Shown here one piece after another: positions 11,326 to 22,951 of a stretch of DNA of 64,000 bases. The number at the start of each line of letters is the position of its first letter. Within the stretch, counting starts at the first letter, position 1. A program made the translations under genes and the position numbers. The notes under the pieces are model-generated. The model was not told the DNA's origin. It did not search any database and was given only the letters and a program-made list of their open reading frames with translations. Source of the stretch: Lathyrus oleraceus (taxonomy: Eukaryota; Streptophyta; Magnoliopsida; Fabales; Fabaceae); NCBI RefSeq assembly GCF_024323335.1, contig NC_066580.1:137593648-137657647 (forward strand), written 5' to 3'.

Positions 11326-14300
11326 TGTAACACCTCAAAATTTGCCCTCCTCTCTTGGGACTAGCTTAACATATTGCATTGCATTTCTTAGGTCATTAGG
11401 CATTGCATAATTGCATATCATGTGGAAACATTGTGCAAGTCATCCTCTTAGGTCTTGGTCAGAAGATAAGAGGTTGAGATGCAAGCTGAGGGTTTCATTG
11501 GATTGATCATTAACCATCTGAGGGTTGGTGATTCAAATCAGGGTTTCTTGATTCTCAAGAAGGGTTGAGCTTTATCTTGGTTGAAATGGTACATCATCAT
11601 CATCATGGTATTGTTATCATCCAAGAGATTCAAGAGATTGATCAGATACCTTGAGATTAGGGTTTTGACCACTGGTCAACCCTAATCATCTGCATTGGGC
11701 CAATCAGGGCTTGTGAAGGAGATGGGGTCTACAATGGACATGGGGATCATTTTATGATTACATTGAGATTATGGAAGCTAGGGTTTCATCATTGAGCCAT
11801 TTCATCAGGAGTTTGAGGCTCAACTTGATCAGTGCATAGCCAAATTCATCTATCAATTGAAAAAGTCAACTGTGGTCAATTGGGCCTGAATTGATGGATT
11901 TGGAGGTGGGAGAGGGTTGGATACACTTCATTCATGTCTAAACAAGTTTCATTTGACATTTCAAACATCAAGAATGAAGAAAATAAAGTCAGATGGAAAC
12001 TTTCCAAAAATAGAAAGTGACCTATAACTGAAAGTTTCCAAAAATGGAAAGTTTTTCAATTCAAAATTACATGTCCAAAAATGCTTCAAATGAAATTTTG
12101 TTCAACATGAAAGTTGTAGATCTTGCTCTCACCTTTCCAAAAAGTCCAAGAACACTCATTTCTCATGTGTGGTTGGCAAGTTGTGATCCAATCATTTTCA
12201 GAAAATGCCTAAATTCAAAGTGGCGTAACTTTCACATGGAATGGCCAAATTGGGTGATCTTTCTTTGAGCAAACCACATTTTACATGTACTTTCATGATG
12301 CATCATTACATTTCATTGAAAATCATCATGGAAAAATATCATTTTTCAAGTGGATTAATTTGCATATTTGGTGTGAAATGGTGATTTTCAAAATTACAAG
12401 GCATTGGCACACAAAACTCATTCCAACACATCACAAACACCAAATAGAACTTGTTTGCATTGCCATTATACTGTTACATTGACTAATTTGGCAAAGGCTA
12501 TTTTGGCTATTTCACTTAAAATTGCATTTGTGCTAATTCACTCAATTTTGCTAATTGTGATTAACAAATGGATTAGGAGTTAGTATAAAGGCTTAATTGT
12601 AACAGAAAATCAAAAAACACACTTCACATTTTCAGATCTAACCAATTTTCCCTCCAAAAACCTCCAAATTCTCTCAAAACTTTCACACACTTTTTCATCA
12701 TTTTCATCAAGATTCATCATCCATAGTGTGAATTCGTGCTTGATCTATCATCTACCAGTGATTGTGTGCATCTGTTTCACAAGATCAAGGCCATAGCATT
12801 GAGGAATTTGGACTGTTGAAAGCGAGCTCATCCATGGCAAATCGAAGGTTCTTGGATCTGAAGCATCACTGAGCTAAACTACTCATTCCAATCAACTTCC
12901 ATAGCATTGAGTTGCATCTGTTTTCACCTTTCACACTTGGAAACACAAGAATTCGCATCTGCTTCATCCATAAGGTAAATTTTCGATCTCCACCATTGCT
13001 TGAATTAAGATGTGGCTTAGATAGATCTTTCAACGTAGAATGCAATGCTGCTTGTGGTTTTGAATTTGGTTGAGTATCGAGAGAGAAATCTTGATTGGAA
13101 GTTTGATGTGTAAACCTATTTTCGCTCGATCCGGTTAACATGAGTAGAATTAGGAGAAACTAATTTCATATTCATGATGTACGTGATTAGACGGTGATTT
13201 TGATGTATGGCATGTGTATTTTGGTTGAGATGTGTTCTTGATGATTTCTGGAAAATTTGATGTTGTTCTTGCTCAAGAACACGATACAGAGGTCATTTGA
13301 TCCGTGTTCGCCTTGGCCTTGTTTGAATTGTGTTTACCGCCACCGCCGGCCAATCATAGCGCGCCATCACATTAAAGGAAACGGTCGTGTTTTGGTGTCG
13401 TTGTTAAGAATTACAACATTGCCATTATTTCATTTAATTTGTATTATTTCATTTCTTTTTCATTTTTTTCATTTCATTTTGATCAATGATCTTTAGAAAT
13501 TCATAAGTGATTCATTTTTTGTCCAAATTTGATGAGACTTTTTGCATTATTCTCCTTGTGATGTGTAGTTTTTTATGGTGATTTTTATTATTTTTGTGTA
13601 CGTGTGGAAAAATAAAATGCCTAGGGTTTGATTGAATGTGTCCAATTTGTGTATACCATGCCATTTCACTCATAAAATGATGATGCTTCCATAGAAATGC
13701 TTGAAATTTTACATGCCTATTCTGGACTCTTTTCTGGTGATTTTGATGTATAGTTTGCAATTTTTGGATCCCTAGTTGATGAGATATGAATTTTTGATTA
13801 GAGGTGTGACAATTTGTGTCACACCATGCTTGGTGAATTTCATGATTTTATTTGATGTGCTTGTGAACATTGGATTGAGCTAAACTTTTGCACGATTGAA
13901 CATATGGATGTTAAGAACACATGTGAATTTTTCTGGATTTATTGATGGCATTTCCTATTTGATTGGAATTTTCTCCTCTGTTTGGTCATTTGTTGATTTT
14001 TTGTGACACATGTTTGTATTTGGCTTGTGAAATTCTGGTCATTAATTGGATGGATGTGAAATTTGACATGTGTATTCTAGACACATTATAGGTCATTGTG
14101 GTATTGATCCCATTCATTTATCATGTTTTGTCACTGTTTTATGATTGATGGAAGTTGATGCTTGTTTTGATGCCTTGTGTTGGCTTGCTTGAATTTGTCT
14201 GGACTTTCTGATTTTCATTGACCTACTTCCCTTGATCCAAATGAGCTGGAATTTGATATGCTATTCATTGAATGTGTTCTGTTTAGACTTGAATTTTTGT

Positions 14301-16203
14301 GGAATTTATTGAAATGTTTTGGTGTTGATTTGATTGAGATTATTCTGTTTGGTCCTTTGAGGTTGCAAATTGCATGTTTGATGCCTTTTCTTTTATGAAA
14401 TGATGATAATGAATGATATGAGCATGGGACCAATGGGATTTGTTTTTTAATTGATTGATTGTGGTTCTGGATAATTTTCACTTGCTGTTTTGGATTTTTG
14501 ATCTCCTTTTGACCCTAGGCTTGTCCTAGTGGTCTTGTTTCTCATATTTGAGTTTGGCTTTTCAGGTTGAGATGCAAATGCCTTAAGGAGATTGCTTCAA
14601 GTTAATTGAGTTTGATTTGGTTAATTGTTGTGAACTAACTTGTTTTGTTTGTAGGATGCTTGGCTCACTTGAGTTGATTGTGCTTTGCACATTGCATTGT
14701 TTGATTGTACATTGACTGTTGGTTCTTGTCTGTTTGTTTTGACTTTGTGACTGGTATACTGATTGTATTTGATTGATTTCAGGTACATTAGTTGCTAATA
14801 GTTCCTTGAGAACTTGCTTGCTGTTTCTTGGTTGTATAAACCAATTGAGGTAGACTCTCTTGTCTCCATGTAGTCTGGAAGACCTGGCCTGTTACTTGGC
14901 CAGGCAACTGTCTGAAGTCCTCCTTAAGAGGCGATGTTTGTGATTGTTTATTTTTGTCCCCAAGCAGGTAAAGACCTTGATTAAGGCAATTGGCAGAACC
15001 CAAGGGATGTGCAATCCATCCCCTGCTATTCTTGTTGAGTTGTCCCTCTGCTCACACCACTGTGTAAATGCATTGGGACATTAACCCAAGATCAGTTGAG
15101 TCAGAGTCTTGAGTGTAGAAGGGTTCCTCCTTTCTGAACCCACACTCCTTTGTCTGAAGCTCTCCCTGGCCAGGGATAAGAGTTGTGAAGTCTCATCTTC
15201 ACTCACCTTTCATCTGCTTCACCCTGACTCTCAATGTCAGGGTTAAGAGCGAACACTACCCTGTACAGTTGGCTTGCTCTTGCAGCCTCACCTTTGTTTG
15301 AGCCTCACTTGATTGGATATAGTGTGTGCTAACTGTGAGTGTTTGATTTGTTTTGCTTATGCTTGCATGCTTTGCTTTTTCCTGGTTAGGATTAGCTTGC
15401 TGTTGTGCAAGTAGATAGAGAACCATAACATAGGGCAATGATGCATGATAACATCTAGGCTCGAGTCCAGCTCCCTAGTAGTGTGTCTCCCTTTGTTTCT
15501 GGCTAGTCTTTCTCCCCTGTTGAGGGGAACTACGTTGCCCTGATCCTCATACCAGATGAGGTACGTAGGCAGGAGGTCGCGCGAGATCTCTCAGGGCAAA
15601 CCCTTTTTCTTTTTTTGTGTGTGTTTGGTTGACGGTTGCTAGGCTCGAGTTCCCGACTCCTTAGTAGCTTGTTGCTTGTTTATTCTTGTGTGTCAGGATA
15701 TGGATGTAAGACCAGCGATTGGATGTCCGTATCCTGATTGCGTTTGTTTGGTTCGGAAGCCGATGTAAGTCCAGCGATTGGCGTTCGGGTTCCAGGTTTG
15801 CCGGTGTTTGTGTGTGTCTTGTTTGGCGTGCGTGAGCCGAACTACGGTGGCTCTGATTCTCGTTCCAGACGAGATACGTAGGCATAGGATGCGACGTCCT
15901 ATCGAGCCCTCTTCCCCCTTTTCCCACCTGTGTTGTCTTCGGTGTGTGTGTGTGATGTTTGTTTTAGCAACCTTTTCTTTCTTTTAGAGCGTGGATCCCG
16001 TCGAGTACGACGGACGTGAGGGGTGCTAATACCTTCCCCTTGCGTAACCGACTCCCGATCCCATTCTCTTTGGTCGCGAGACCATGCTTTTTCCAGGTTT
16101 ACTCTGAGCGTTTCCTTTCCCTCTTTTGGGATATATAACGCATGGTGGCGGCTCTGTGTTGTTTTTGTTTTAGCCCGCCGGTTGTTTTTTCGCGGATGCG
16201 ACA
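11326..16203 (+). repeat. 5' LTR of element A
   Basis: Begins TGTAACACCTCAAAATTTGC and ends GATGCGACA, two bases before the PBS. The start matches element C's LTR start on its own strand (TGTAGCACCTCAAATTTGC). Near the 3' end, tggatcccgtcgagtacgac, ggtgctaataccttcccctt, ctctttggtcgcgagaccat and ggtggcggctctg all have close counterparts in C. No gene inside. Confidence 0.9.
12584..12590 (+). promoter_or_regulatory. Candidate TATA box of the element A LTR
   Basis: TATAAAG lies about 1260 bp into the LTR, a plausible U3/R junction for such long LTRs. It rests on motif alone. Confidence 0.35.
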
Positions 16204-16205
16204 GC

Positions 16206-16223
16206 TGGCGACTCTGCTGGGGA
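16206..16223 (+). other. Primer binding site of element A
   Basis: TGGCGACTCTGCTGGGGA starts two bases after the LTR end. The identical 18 bases are at the same place in element C (- strand, 51166-51183). I believe this is the tRNA-Arg type primer site described for Ogre/Tat elements. Confidence 0.85.
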
Positions 16224-17253
16224 TTTCATAGATGTTGACCTGTGCTGGTCCATCTTCCCTAGGCGAGTCTCTCCTAGCGTTCTAGGATAGTTTAGGTTGC
16301 TTGTGTTGCTTTATTTATTGCATTTATTATTCTGACTGTGTATATATTTGCATAAATCTTTGCATGCATCATACTATCATGTTGCCGTCCTCTGTGCAGG
16401 TGGTTCCTTGTTTGGGGTGGGTGTTCTGAGTGGGGCTAAAACCCAGGCCCGAGTATACACCTAGGATTAGTGTGGTCTCATGTTGCCTCTTTCATGTTAG
16501 GTCAACATGTGCTTGGCAATGTGATGTACCACAAGTCGGACGAGGTTCATTTGATAGTGCTTTTCCTTTGTGGGGTACTCCACTCTGGTTGAGTCACTTC
16601 ATCTGAACTATTGACTCTGGTGACCGATCATTTCCCGGATCTTTGGTTTAGATGATCTCAGGAGAGCTACAATGGCACACCCGAAAGGGCAAACCCATTG
16701 AGTATCTCTGCCCGATCGTCGAGACTATTATCCGCCTTAGGGTGACCTGATTAGAATTTACCTGTGAGGGGAGGGTGATTCTTTCAGATGCATGTTCAGA
16801 TGGTGACTTTGATGGTGACTATTGGTTCAGTTGATCAGAGTCCTATTTATAAGTCGGATTTATGGACCTTTGTTTCAGAGACGCCGGAGTGCTGTCCGTG
16901 GTATTTATCAGTGAGGATCCGTTTATTTCAGGATTCCTCGGGCCGATTCAGAGGATTGAGGTTATCTGCTCAAAGATTGTTTGGTGATGATGATGGTGTA
17001 TCTTTCAGTTCCGTTTATTTCGGAATCCCTTGAGTTGGATTTGTGGTTACATTTTCCTTCAGATGGTGGTGATCAGTTCAGAAATCAGGGTTTCAGTGCA
17101 ACAGATGATCGGATGACTTGGAGGATGGCACAATGCATTGCATTCATTCATCAGCATCATCGCATTTTGCATTTACCTGCATCTAACACATGTTTATCCA
17201 TATGCAGGGACATTTCTATTGAGATCCTGGTTGAGAGATTTCTTTGCTCAGAC
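16224..17253 (+). other. Untranslated leader of element A
   Basis: No convincing coding sequence between the PBS and ORF1. The long open frame extends upstream of the proposed ORF1 start to 16981, but that part has no counterpart in element C. Confidence 0.6.
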
Positions 17254-18975
17254 ATGAGGACCGGTTTGAAGCATGATGTTGCCTACAGTTTCTTCGACCC
17301 AGAGATTGGTGTGTCGAGAGATATGGTAGCTTTGATTACACCCGACCATGTGGGGATGTTCAGAGAGGCATACGGTGGTATTCTGAAGATGGTTTTCAGG
17401 CTCACAGACAGCGACAGGAGCGCCATTCATACACTTCTCCAGTTCTATGACCCGGGCCTGAGATGTTTTGTGTTTCCGGATTATTTGTTGGGACCTCTGA
17501 TGGAGGATTATGCTAGCATCTTGGGTATTCCGATCCGAGATCAGATTCCTTTCTGTGCCGTTAGGGGAGAGCCTGACATCCTTGGAATTTCTCGTGCTCT
17601 TTATTTGAGCCCGGAGATGATCAGAGAGGGTTTGAAGGAGAAAGGAAAATTACCGGGTTTTCATTTGAGTTTCTTGGAGGCTAAAGCCAAGGAATATGCT
17701 GCTGCGGGTAATTGGAAGACGGTCTGTGCTTTGATTGCTGTGAGCATTTATGGTGTCATTCTGTTTCCTAATCAGAAGAGCTTTGTGGACCATAATGCTA
17801 TCAGATTGTTCATACAGAGGAACCCTATTCCTACTTTGATTGGAGATGTCTATTACTCGGTTCATGACAGGAACGAGAAGCGGCGTGGTGGCTTGATCCG
17901 GTGTTGTGCTCAGTTGCTATTCAAGTGGTTTATGGGGTATTTGCCTTCCCGAGGTGTTTTTGCTCATCTCGATCCGACTGTCAAGTGGTCATTCAGATTG
18001 ATGGGTTTGCGGGCCGATGATATAGCTTGGACTCATAATGGTATGGCTGGACGGGATTTTATATATAACTGCGGGAGTCTTCCCAATGTGCCTCTTGTAG
18101 GAGTTCAGGGTTTCATCAATTATAACCCGGTGCTTCTCAGGAGACAGATGGGGTTTGCTGTGGAGGGTCCTCCTCTTGGACGAGAGATTCAGGAGTCCTT
18201 TTACTTCCCGATTGATGGCAATCAGGCCAAGTTGAGGCAAGTTTTGGATGAGTGGCGTGGTATCCAGAGAAAGGGCAAGGTTCCTTTTGGCAAGGTCAAC
18301 AGCCGGTATTTTCCTCTATTCGATGATTGGCTTCGGAAGAGGATCGAGATTACACATCTACCATTTCTGGGAGGTGATCCTTGGTGTCCTATGATTGAGG
18401 TTCCGCGTTCTTCTGTCGGTATGGAAGAATTCCTCGAGATGAAGAGAGCCAGAGATCAGTTGCTTGCGGAGAAAGCTGAATTGGAGATGAGTGTTGCTCG
18501 GATTCAAACGGATAATTAGGAGATTAGAGTGAGGGTGGAAGATCAAGACAAGCGACATGCCTTGGAAGCAAAGCGCTTTGAGATGGATACTGTCTACTAT
18601 GGGAAGATCAGCCAAGCCTTAGCATCGTCCACAAGGGAGCACGACATCACTAAGGAGAAGCTAACCATAGCTACAAAGGTCATTGAAGATGAGAAGAGGA
18701 GGCAGATCCTTGTGAGAGATCAGAGGGACGACAGAGTCCAAGTTCTCACTGCTGAGTGGGAGGCCAAGCTGAAGACCAAGGAATCAGAGAATGTGAAGAT
18801 CATCGCTGAGAGGGATCATTACATTGCTGAGAGAGATCATTACTTCAGGCAGATGAAGATTCACCAGAAAGAGGTGGGGAGATTACAGCAGGAGAATACA
18901 GAGCTCAGATTCGCCGCAGAGTTCGCAAAGATGGTTGACGAGATAGGGCCTTCTGTGGGACCCTCATCAGGCTAG
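17254..18975 (+). pseudogene. ORF1 of element A (Ogre extra ORF), one nonsense codon
   Basis: Ogre elements carry an extra ORF of unknown function upstream of gag, and this is one. It is co-linear with element C's ORF1: TLLQFYDPGLRCFVFPDY here against TLLQFYDPELRCFTFQDY there, then GNWKTVCALIAVSIYGVILF, NPIPTLIGDVYYSVH, LLFKWFM and INYNPVLLRRQMGF. The C-terminal third is charged and probably coiled-coil (AKLKTKESENVK, EVGRLQQENTELR). I chose the ATG at 17254 because it aligns with C's start; an earlier ATG in frame at 16981 is not supported by C. A TAG at 18517-18519 interrupts the frame, which otherwise continues to 18975. I think this region is catalogued as a DUF found in plant Ty3 elements (possibly DUF7745), but I am not certain. 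Confidence 0.85.
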
Positions 18976-19498
18976 ACCTTTGTCTTTTATGTTGGATTAC
19001 CGTCAGACATGTTGACGGAATTCATTTGCTTGTATTTCTTTCCCGATTCTGGAGATTTGTATCTGATTTATATCAGCTTTGATGTATGACTATGGCACTT
19101 ATTGTGCATTTTGCTATGTGATGGTTATTTTCATTCAGTGATCAGTCTTCAAGCTTTATTTGCTGAACCGTATGCACTCACACGGCACACACATGGTTGG
19201 GGGTATTTTGCTAAATCATATATCTCTGATCTGTATGATGAAATCAAGTGCTGAATATCAGAATATTGCTACCGGATTGTTATATGTCTTGATGAAGCCA
19301 GGATCGAGAGACAAAGTGTTCCTCATGTGGATAAACACTGCATGCATGCATGATCATGATAACTTGTGTTTTATTTTGCAGGTATCAGTTCTAACGTGCT
19401 TGATTGTTTCAGGAATTATTGCTCGTGCTCGCAGAGCTGTACCTTTGCACTCAACTCGTCCTCACAGATACTTCACGCGACGCAATACTCCCAGGCTG
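18976..19498 (+). other. ORF1-gag spacer with a candidate 3' splice site and coding extension
   Basis: From 19413 to 19498 the gag frame is already open upstream of its ATG and reads IIARARRAV, then RPHRYFTRRNTPRL. Element C has a matching upstream extension (IADQRPHRYSTRLNQQRS) before its gag ATG. Both extensions start at a TTCAG|G, a good 3' splice acceptor (19408-19412 here). The rest of the spacer looks non-coding. Confidence 0.5.
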
Positions 19499-21341
19499 AT
19501 GGATCTTCCGAACACAGATATTCTTGAGCTGAAGGACAAGATGAATGAGCTGATCAACATCATGCAAGGTTTTGCAGTTGGTCAGAAAGCTCTAGCTGAT
19601 AAAGTTGAGAAGCTCGAGCGGGCTTCGGCGGCAAACAGTGGTGTGAACCTGGATGGTGTCTCCAACCAGGGGCTAGGTGGTTCTCGAGACGGTGGTAAAA
19701 GAACAACCGTGGGTATGGTGAACAATGCCGCTGGTTTTGGTGCTGCGGGTGGTCAACCGGGTCAGAACATGAAAGACAGTCTGTTCCCGCCTTTCTTCGG
19801 TGTTGATGACGACAGAGAGGAAGACAGAGAGGTTGATCAGTTCTCGATGCATAACGAACCGTTCGGTCAGTACGGTGCCCCACCACAGAATAAAGAGATT
19901 CAGCTGCTGGCTGAAAAGATCAGAGCCTTGGAAAGCTATGCCACTCCTGGGGTGGTCAACATGTCAAACATGGGGCTAGTGGAGGGGATTGTGATCCCGC
20001 AGAAATTTAAAGCGCCCGCGTTTGATCGGTACAATGGGAGTTCCTGCCCCGAGACTCATCTTCAAGCATTTGTCCGTAAGATCTCTGCATACACTATGGA
20101 CCAAAAGCTGTGGATGTACTTCTTCCAGGACAGCCTGTCTGGAGGCTCACTGGAGTGGTATACCAAGCTCAAGTCCTCAGATATCAAGAATTGGCAAGAT
20201 CTTGGGGACGCATTCTTTAAACAGTATCAGTTCAACGCTGATATGGCCCTGAGTCGTACCCAGCTGCAGGGTATGTCTCAGAAGAGTAACGAGGGGTTTA
20301 AAGAATACGCTCAGAGGTGGAGGGAGTTGGCTGCCAAAGTGCAACCTCCTTTGGTGGACAGAGAGATGTCTGATCTCTTCATGGGGACTTTGCAGGGGGC
20401 ATTTGCCGAAAGAATGGTTGGTTGTCCGATGACCAACTTTTCAGACATAGTGGTGGCTGGTGAAAGGATTGAGAGCTGGCTGAAGCTCGGGAAGATACAG
20501 GGTAATGCTTCATCTTCAGGATCGAAGAAGCCCTTCAGTAATGGCCAGAGAAAGAAAGAAGGTGATACCAGTGCGGTATATGCTTAGAGAGGACCCAGTA
20601 GGGATCGTTACTTCCAGCACACTGCTGCGGTAACTATTCCTGCTGATAATCAGTCTGCACCACAGCAACAGCAGCAACCTCAACAGCAGCAAAGACAACC
20701 CTTTCAGCAGAGGCCTCAGAGGGCTGGCTATCAAGTAAGGGGGAGGATGAATGACCGTCAGTTTGACAGGCCTCCCGTGACTTATTCTTTTTTGCTGAAG
20801 AAGTTGATGGACTTGGGGTTGGTACAACTCAGGACTTTGGCACCTTTGAGACTTGATCAGAGGCCAGCCAGTTATGATGAAAATGCAAAATGCGAGTTTC
20901 ACTCAGGTGCGCCCGGACATAACGTAGAGAACTGCAAAGCTTTTAAGCACGTAGTTCAAGACCTGGTGGATTCAAAGGCGATCAACTTCGCACCGTCTCC
21001 CAATGTCAATGCTAATCCCATGCCCGCGCATGGTCAAAGGGGGGTGAATGCTATTTCTGAGGAGAGTAGGGTTGGGCTGTCCACTGTTGATCAACTGAAG
21101 ACTCCGTTGGCTGAGGTCAAACGGTAGTTGATGTTGAATGAGGTTCACCCGGGCTGTGGTATTGATTGTGCTGAGTGCACTGTTGTTCAGAACGGTTGTG
21201 AATTGTTGAGAGGGACTGTCCAGGGCCTGATGGACGATGGGAGTATTTTGATTGAGAAGGTTGATTTGGGGAAAGATGAAGTCTCCACCATAACAATTTA
21301 TTTTGACCCGGTGGATTTGTCTACTCTGGCGGAGGCGGCTC
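19499..21341 (+). pseudogene. gag (start of gag-pro) of element A, two nonsense codons, truncated
   Basis: Encodes the capsid polyprotein that packages the element's RNA in cytoplasmic particles. Starting at ATG 19499 (MDLPNTDILELKDKMNELIN, coiled-coil-like), the core motifs are HLQAFVRKISAYTMDQKLWM, YFFQDSLSGGSLEWY, GFKEYAQRWRELAAKVQPP and DLFMGTLQG. A glutamine-rich linker follows around 20655-20715, and then a CX2HX5HX4C knuckle (CEFHSGAPGH, then C). The same frame is broken by TAG at 20585-20587 and TAG at 21125-21127. It runs to 21341, where element B's LTR starts. All domains up to the pre-protease cysteine-rich region (HPGCGIDCAECTVVQNGC) have counterparts in element C. Confidence 0.88.
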
Positions 21342-22045
21342 TGTAACACCCCGATAAAATATGATAATTATTTAATTTAAGTTTAATAGTATATTATGAT
21401 GATAATATGAATGAGAGGGTATTATTTTTCAAAATAAAAGATAAACCATTCATATATATTATTATTAGTATATTTATTAATTTAATTAAATAATTGGAAT
21501 ATTATTGGATTATTATTATTGGAATAATAAAGTTGGAATTGGAACGATTTTTGGAATCAGTAAAGAGTTCCATTTGGTAAAAAGGTTGTTTACACGTAAA
21601 AGCAGAGAACACGTAATAATTGGGAGAAAAGAGAAGAAACTGAGAAAGGGAGAAGAAGAGGCTAGGGCTCAAGAGGAGAATTCACGATTGTTGAAGGTCA
21701 AAGAATCAATTGCCGGATTAACTCAGGTAAGGGGGGTTTATCATCGTTTAATGGGTATTATGGGTTAACATGTAATGGGTAGTAATAAGCCATTGAATCG
21801 ACTCTAATCAGGATGATGAATGCTGCAAATTGTGAACTTATGGATGAATGAGATATGGGTTTATAATTGAAGAAAATTCGTAGTAATTATATGTAATAAG
21901 GTTAGAAATTGTGAAATTGAATGGGTATGATCTGTGTTAGATAATATGAACGAATGCTGTGTAAAAATTGGACTGTGGGAGGTTGGATTCGAGAAATCTC
22001 GTAGCAGAGAAAAACTCATAGCAGATCTGAAATTTTGGTTTCTGG

Positions 22046-22181
22046 TCATACGCGTATGACACTAGGCCATACGCGTATGAGATGGCCTGGAGGGGAGGAG
22101 ACTGGTGCTGATACGCGCCATACGCGTGTACTTACGCGTAGCCTGTGAGTGGTACGCGTATGGGGTGAGGCCATACGCGTA
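22046..22181. repeat. CATACGCGTATG palindromes in the B LTR, left part
   Basis: Repeated palindromic motif with core ACGCGT, for example GTCATACGCGTATGAC, then ggccatacgcgtatgag and ggtacgcgtatgg. The array continues on the other side of the CACTA insert and is complete at 60624-60920. Confidence 0.9.
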
Positions 22182-22199
22182 CACTACGCCAAATAAGGG

Positions 22200-22572
22200 A
22201 AAAGAGGGCGCTTATTTTGGCCTATAACAGCGCTTTTAAGCGCCCTCTAAAGTGGCGCTGGCATAGGTAAAGACAGCGCTTTGTTTTCCTGGAGAAAGCG
22301 CTGTCTAAAGTGGCCACATTATAGTGCGCTTTCAGAAAAAAGCGCCCTCTGGAGTGGTCCATAAAGGGACACCTTAGAGGGCGCTTTCTGGAAAAAGCGC
22401 CCTCTAAAGTTGTCAATGTAAAGTGTTTAGAGGGCGCTTTCAGGAAAAAGCGCCCTCTAAAGTTGTCAATGTAAAGTGTTTAGAGGGCGCTTTCAGGAAA
22501 AAGCGCCCTTTAAAGTTGTCAATGTAAAGTGTTTAGAGGGCGCTTTCAGGAAAAAGCGCCCTCTAAAGTGTT
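22200..22572. repeat. CACTA left subterminal repeats
   Basis: Many copies of agagggcgctttc and its complement gcgccctctaaag, usually paired as hairpins around a short aggaaaa or tggaaaa loop. From 22375 there are about four tandem units of roughly 53 bp containing gttgtcaatgtaaagtgttt. Subterminal repeats of this kind bind the TNPA-type transposon protein in other CACTA elements. Confidence 0.9.
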
Positions 22573-22951
22573 AGTTATTTTAAAAAAATTTGTTTGAAAA
22601 ACAGTGGATATTTAATTGGTAACCTGTTCGCATGCTGCAAAAGTGTAAAATTCATATTGATTTCATCCTTTAATCCAATGTTATACACCATTAATCCATT
22701 GATATATACAACATGAATCCATTTATATACAACATTAATCCTCCATATATACAACATTAATATATGATTCTTTGATCAACAATATACAACAACATATTCA
22801 TGATTTAGTAAAAGTACAACAACAATATACACTATTAGTCTCGAAAGATCCATAGCAACCAACACCCAGTGACCACTGTATCCAAAAGCTGTCTAGTAGT
22901 TCTAACCAATACTAAACAAAATAACGCCCATCCACCCATGATGAATAATAG
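22573..22951 (-). other. Sequence between Argonaute fragment and left subterminal repeats
   Basis: On the - strand the Argonaute frame continues past 22952 into unrelated sequence (LLLFIMGGWALF, then more) and stops at TAA 22835-22837. The rest (22573-22834) is AT-rich, with repeated acaacattaatcc-like motifs, and shows no gene. Confidence 0.55.

Larger units (their letters stand above)
11326..21341 (+). mobile_element. Element A: Ogre/Tat-type Ty3/Gypsy retrotransposon, 5' part
   Basis: Order on the + strand: 5' LTR (11326-16203), PBS (16206-16223), untranslated leader, ORF1 (17254-18975), gag (19499-21341). The gag frame is cut at 21341 by element B. Protease, pol and the 3' LTR must lie right of this window, beyond the B array. 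The five bases before the LTR are agtat; the matching duplication cannot be checked here. The last 250 bp of the LTR and the PBS are very similar to those of element C, so A and C are relatives, but A's LTR is shorter (4878 against 6721 bp). Three in-frame TAG codons show that A is defective. Confidence 0.9.

Noticed and set aside
16788..17253. ORF1 of element A starting at 16981 or earlier
   Set aside because: The upstream part has no counterpart in element C, whereas the ATG at 17254 aligns with C's start.
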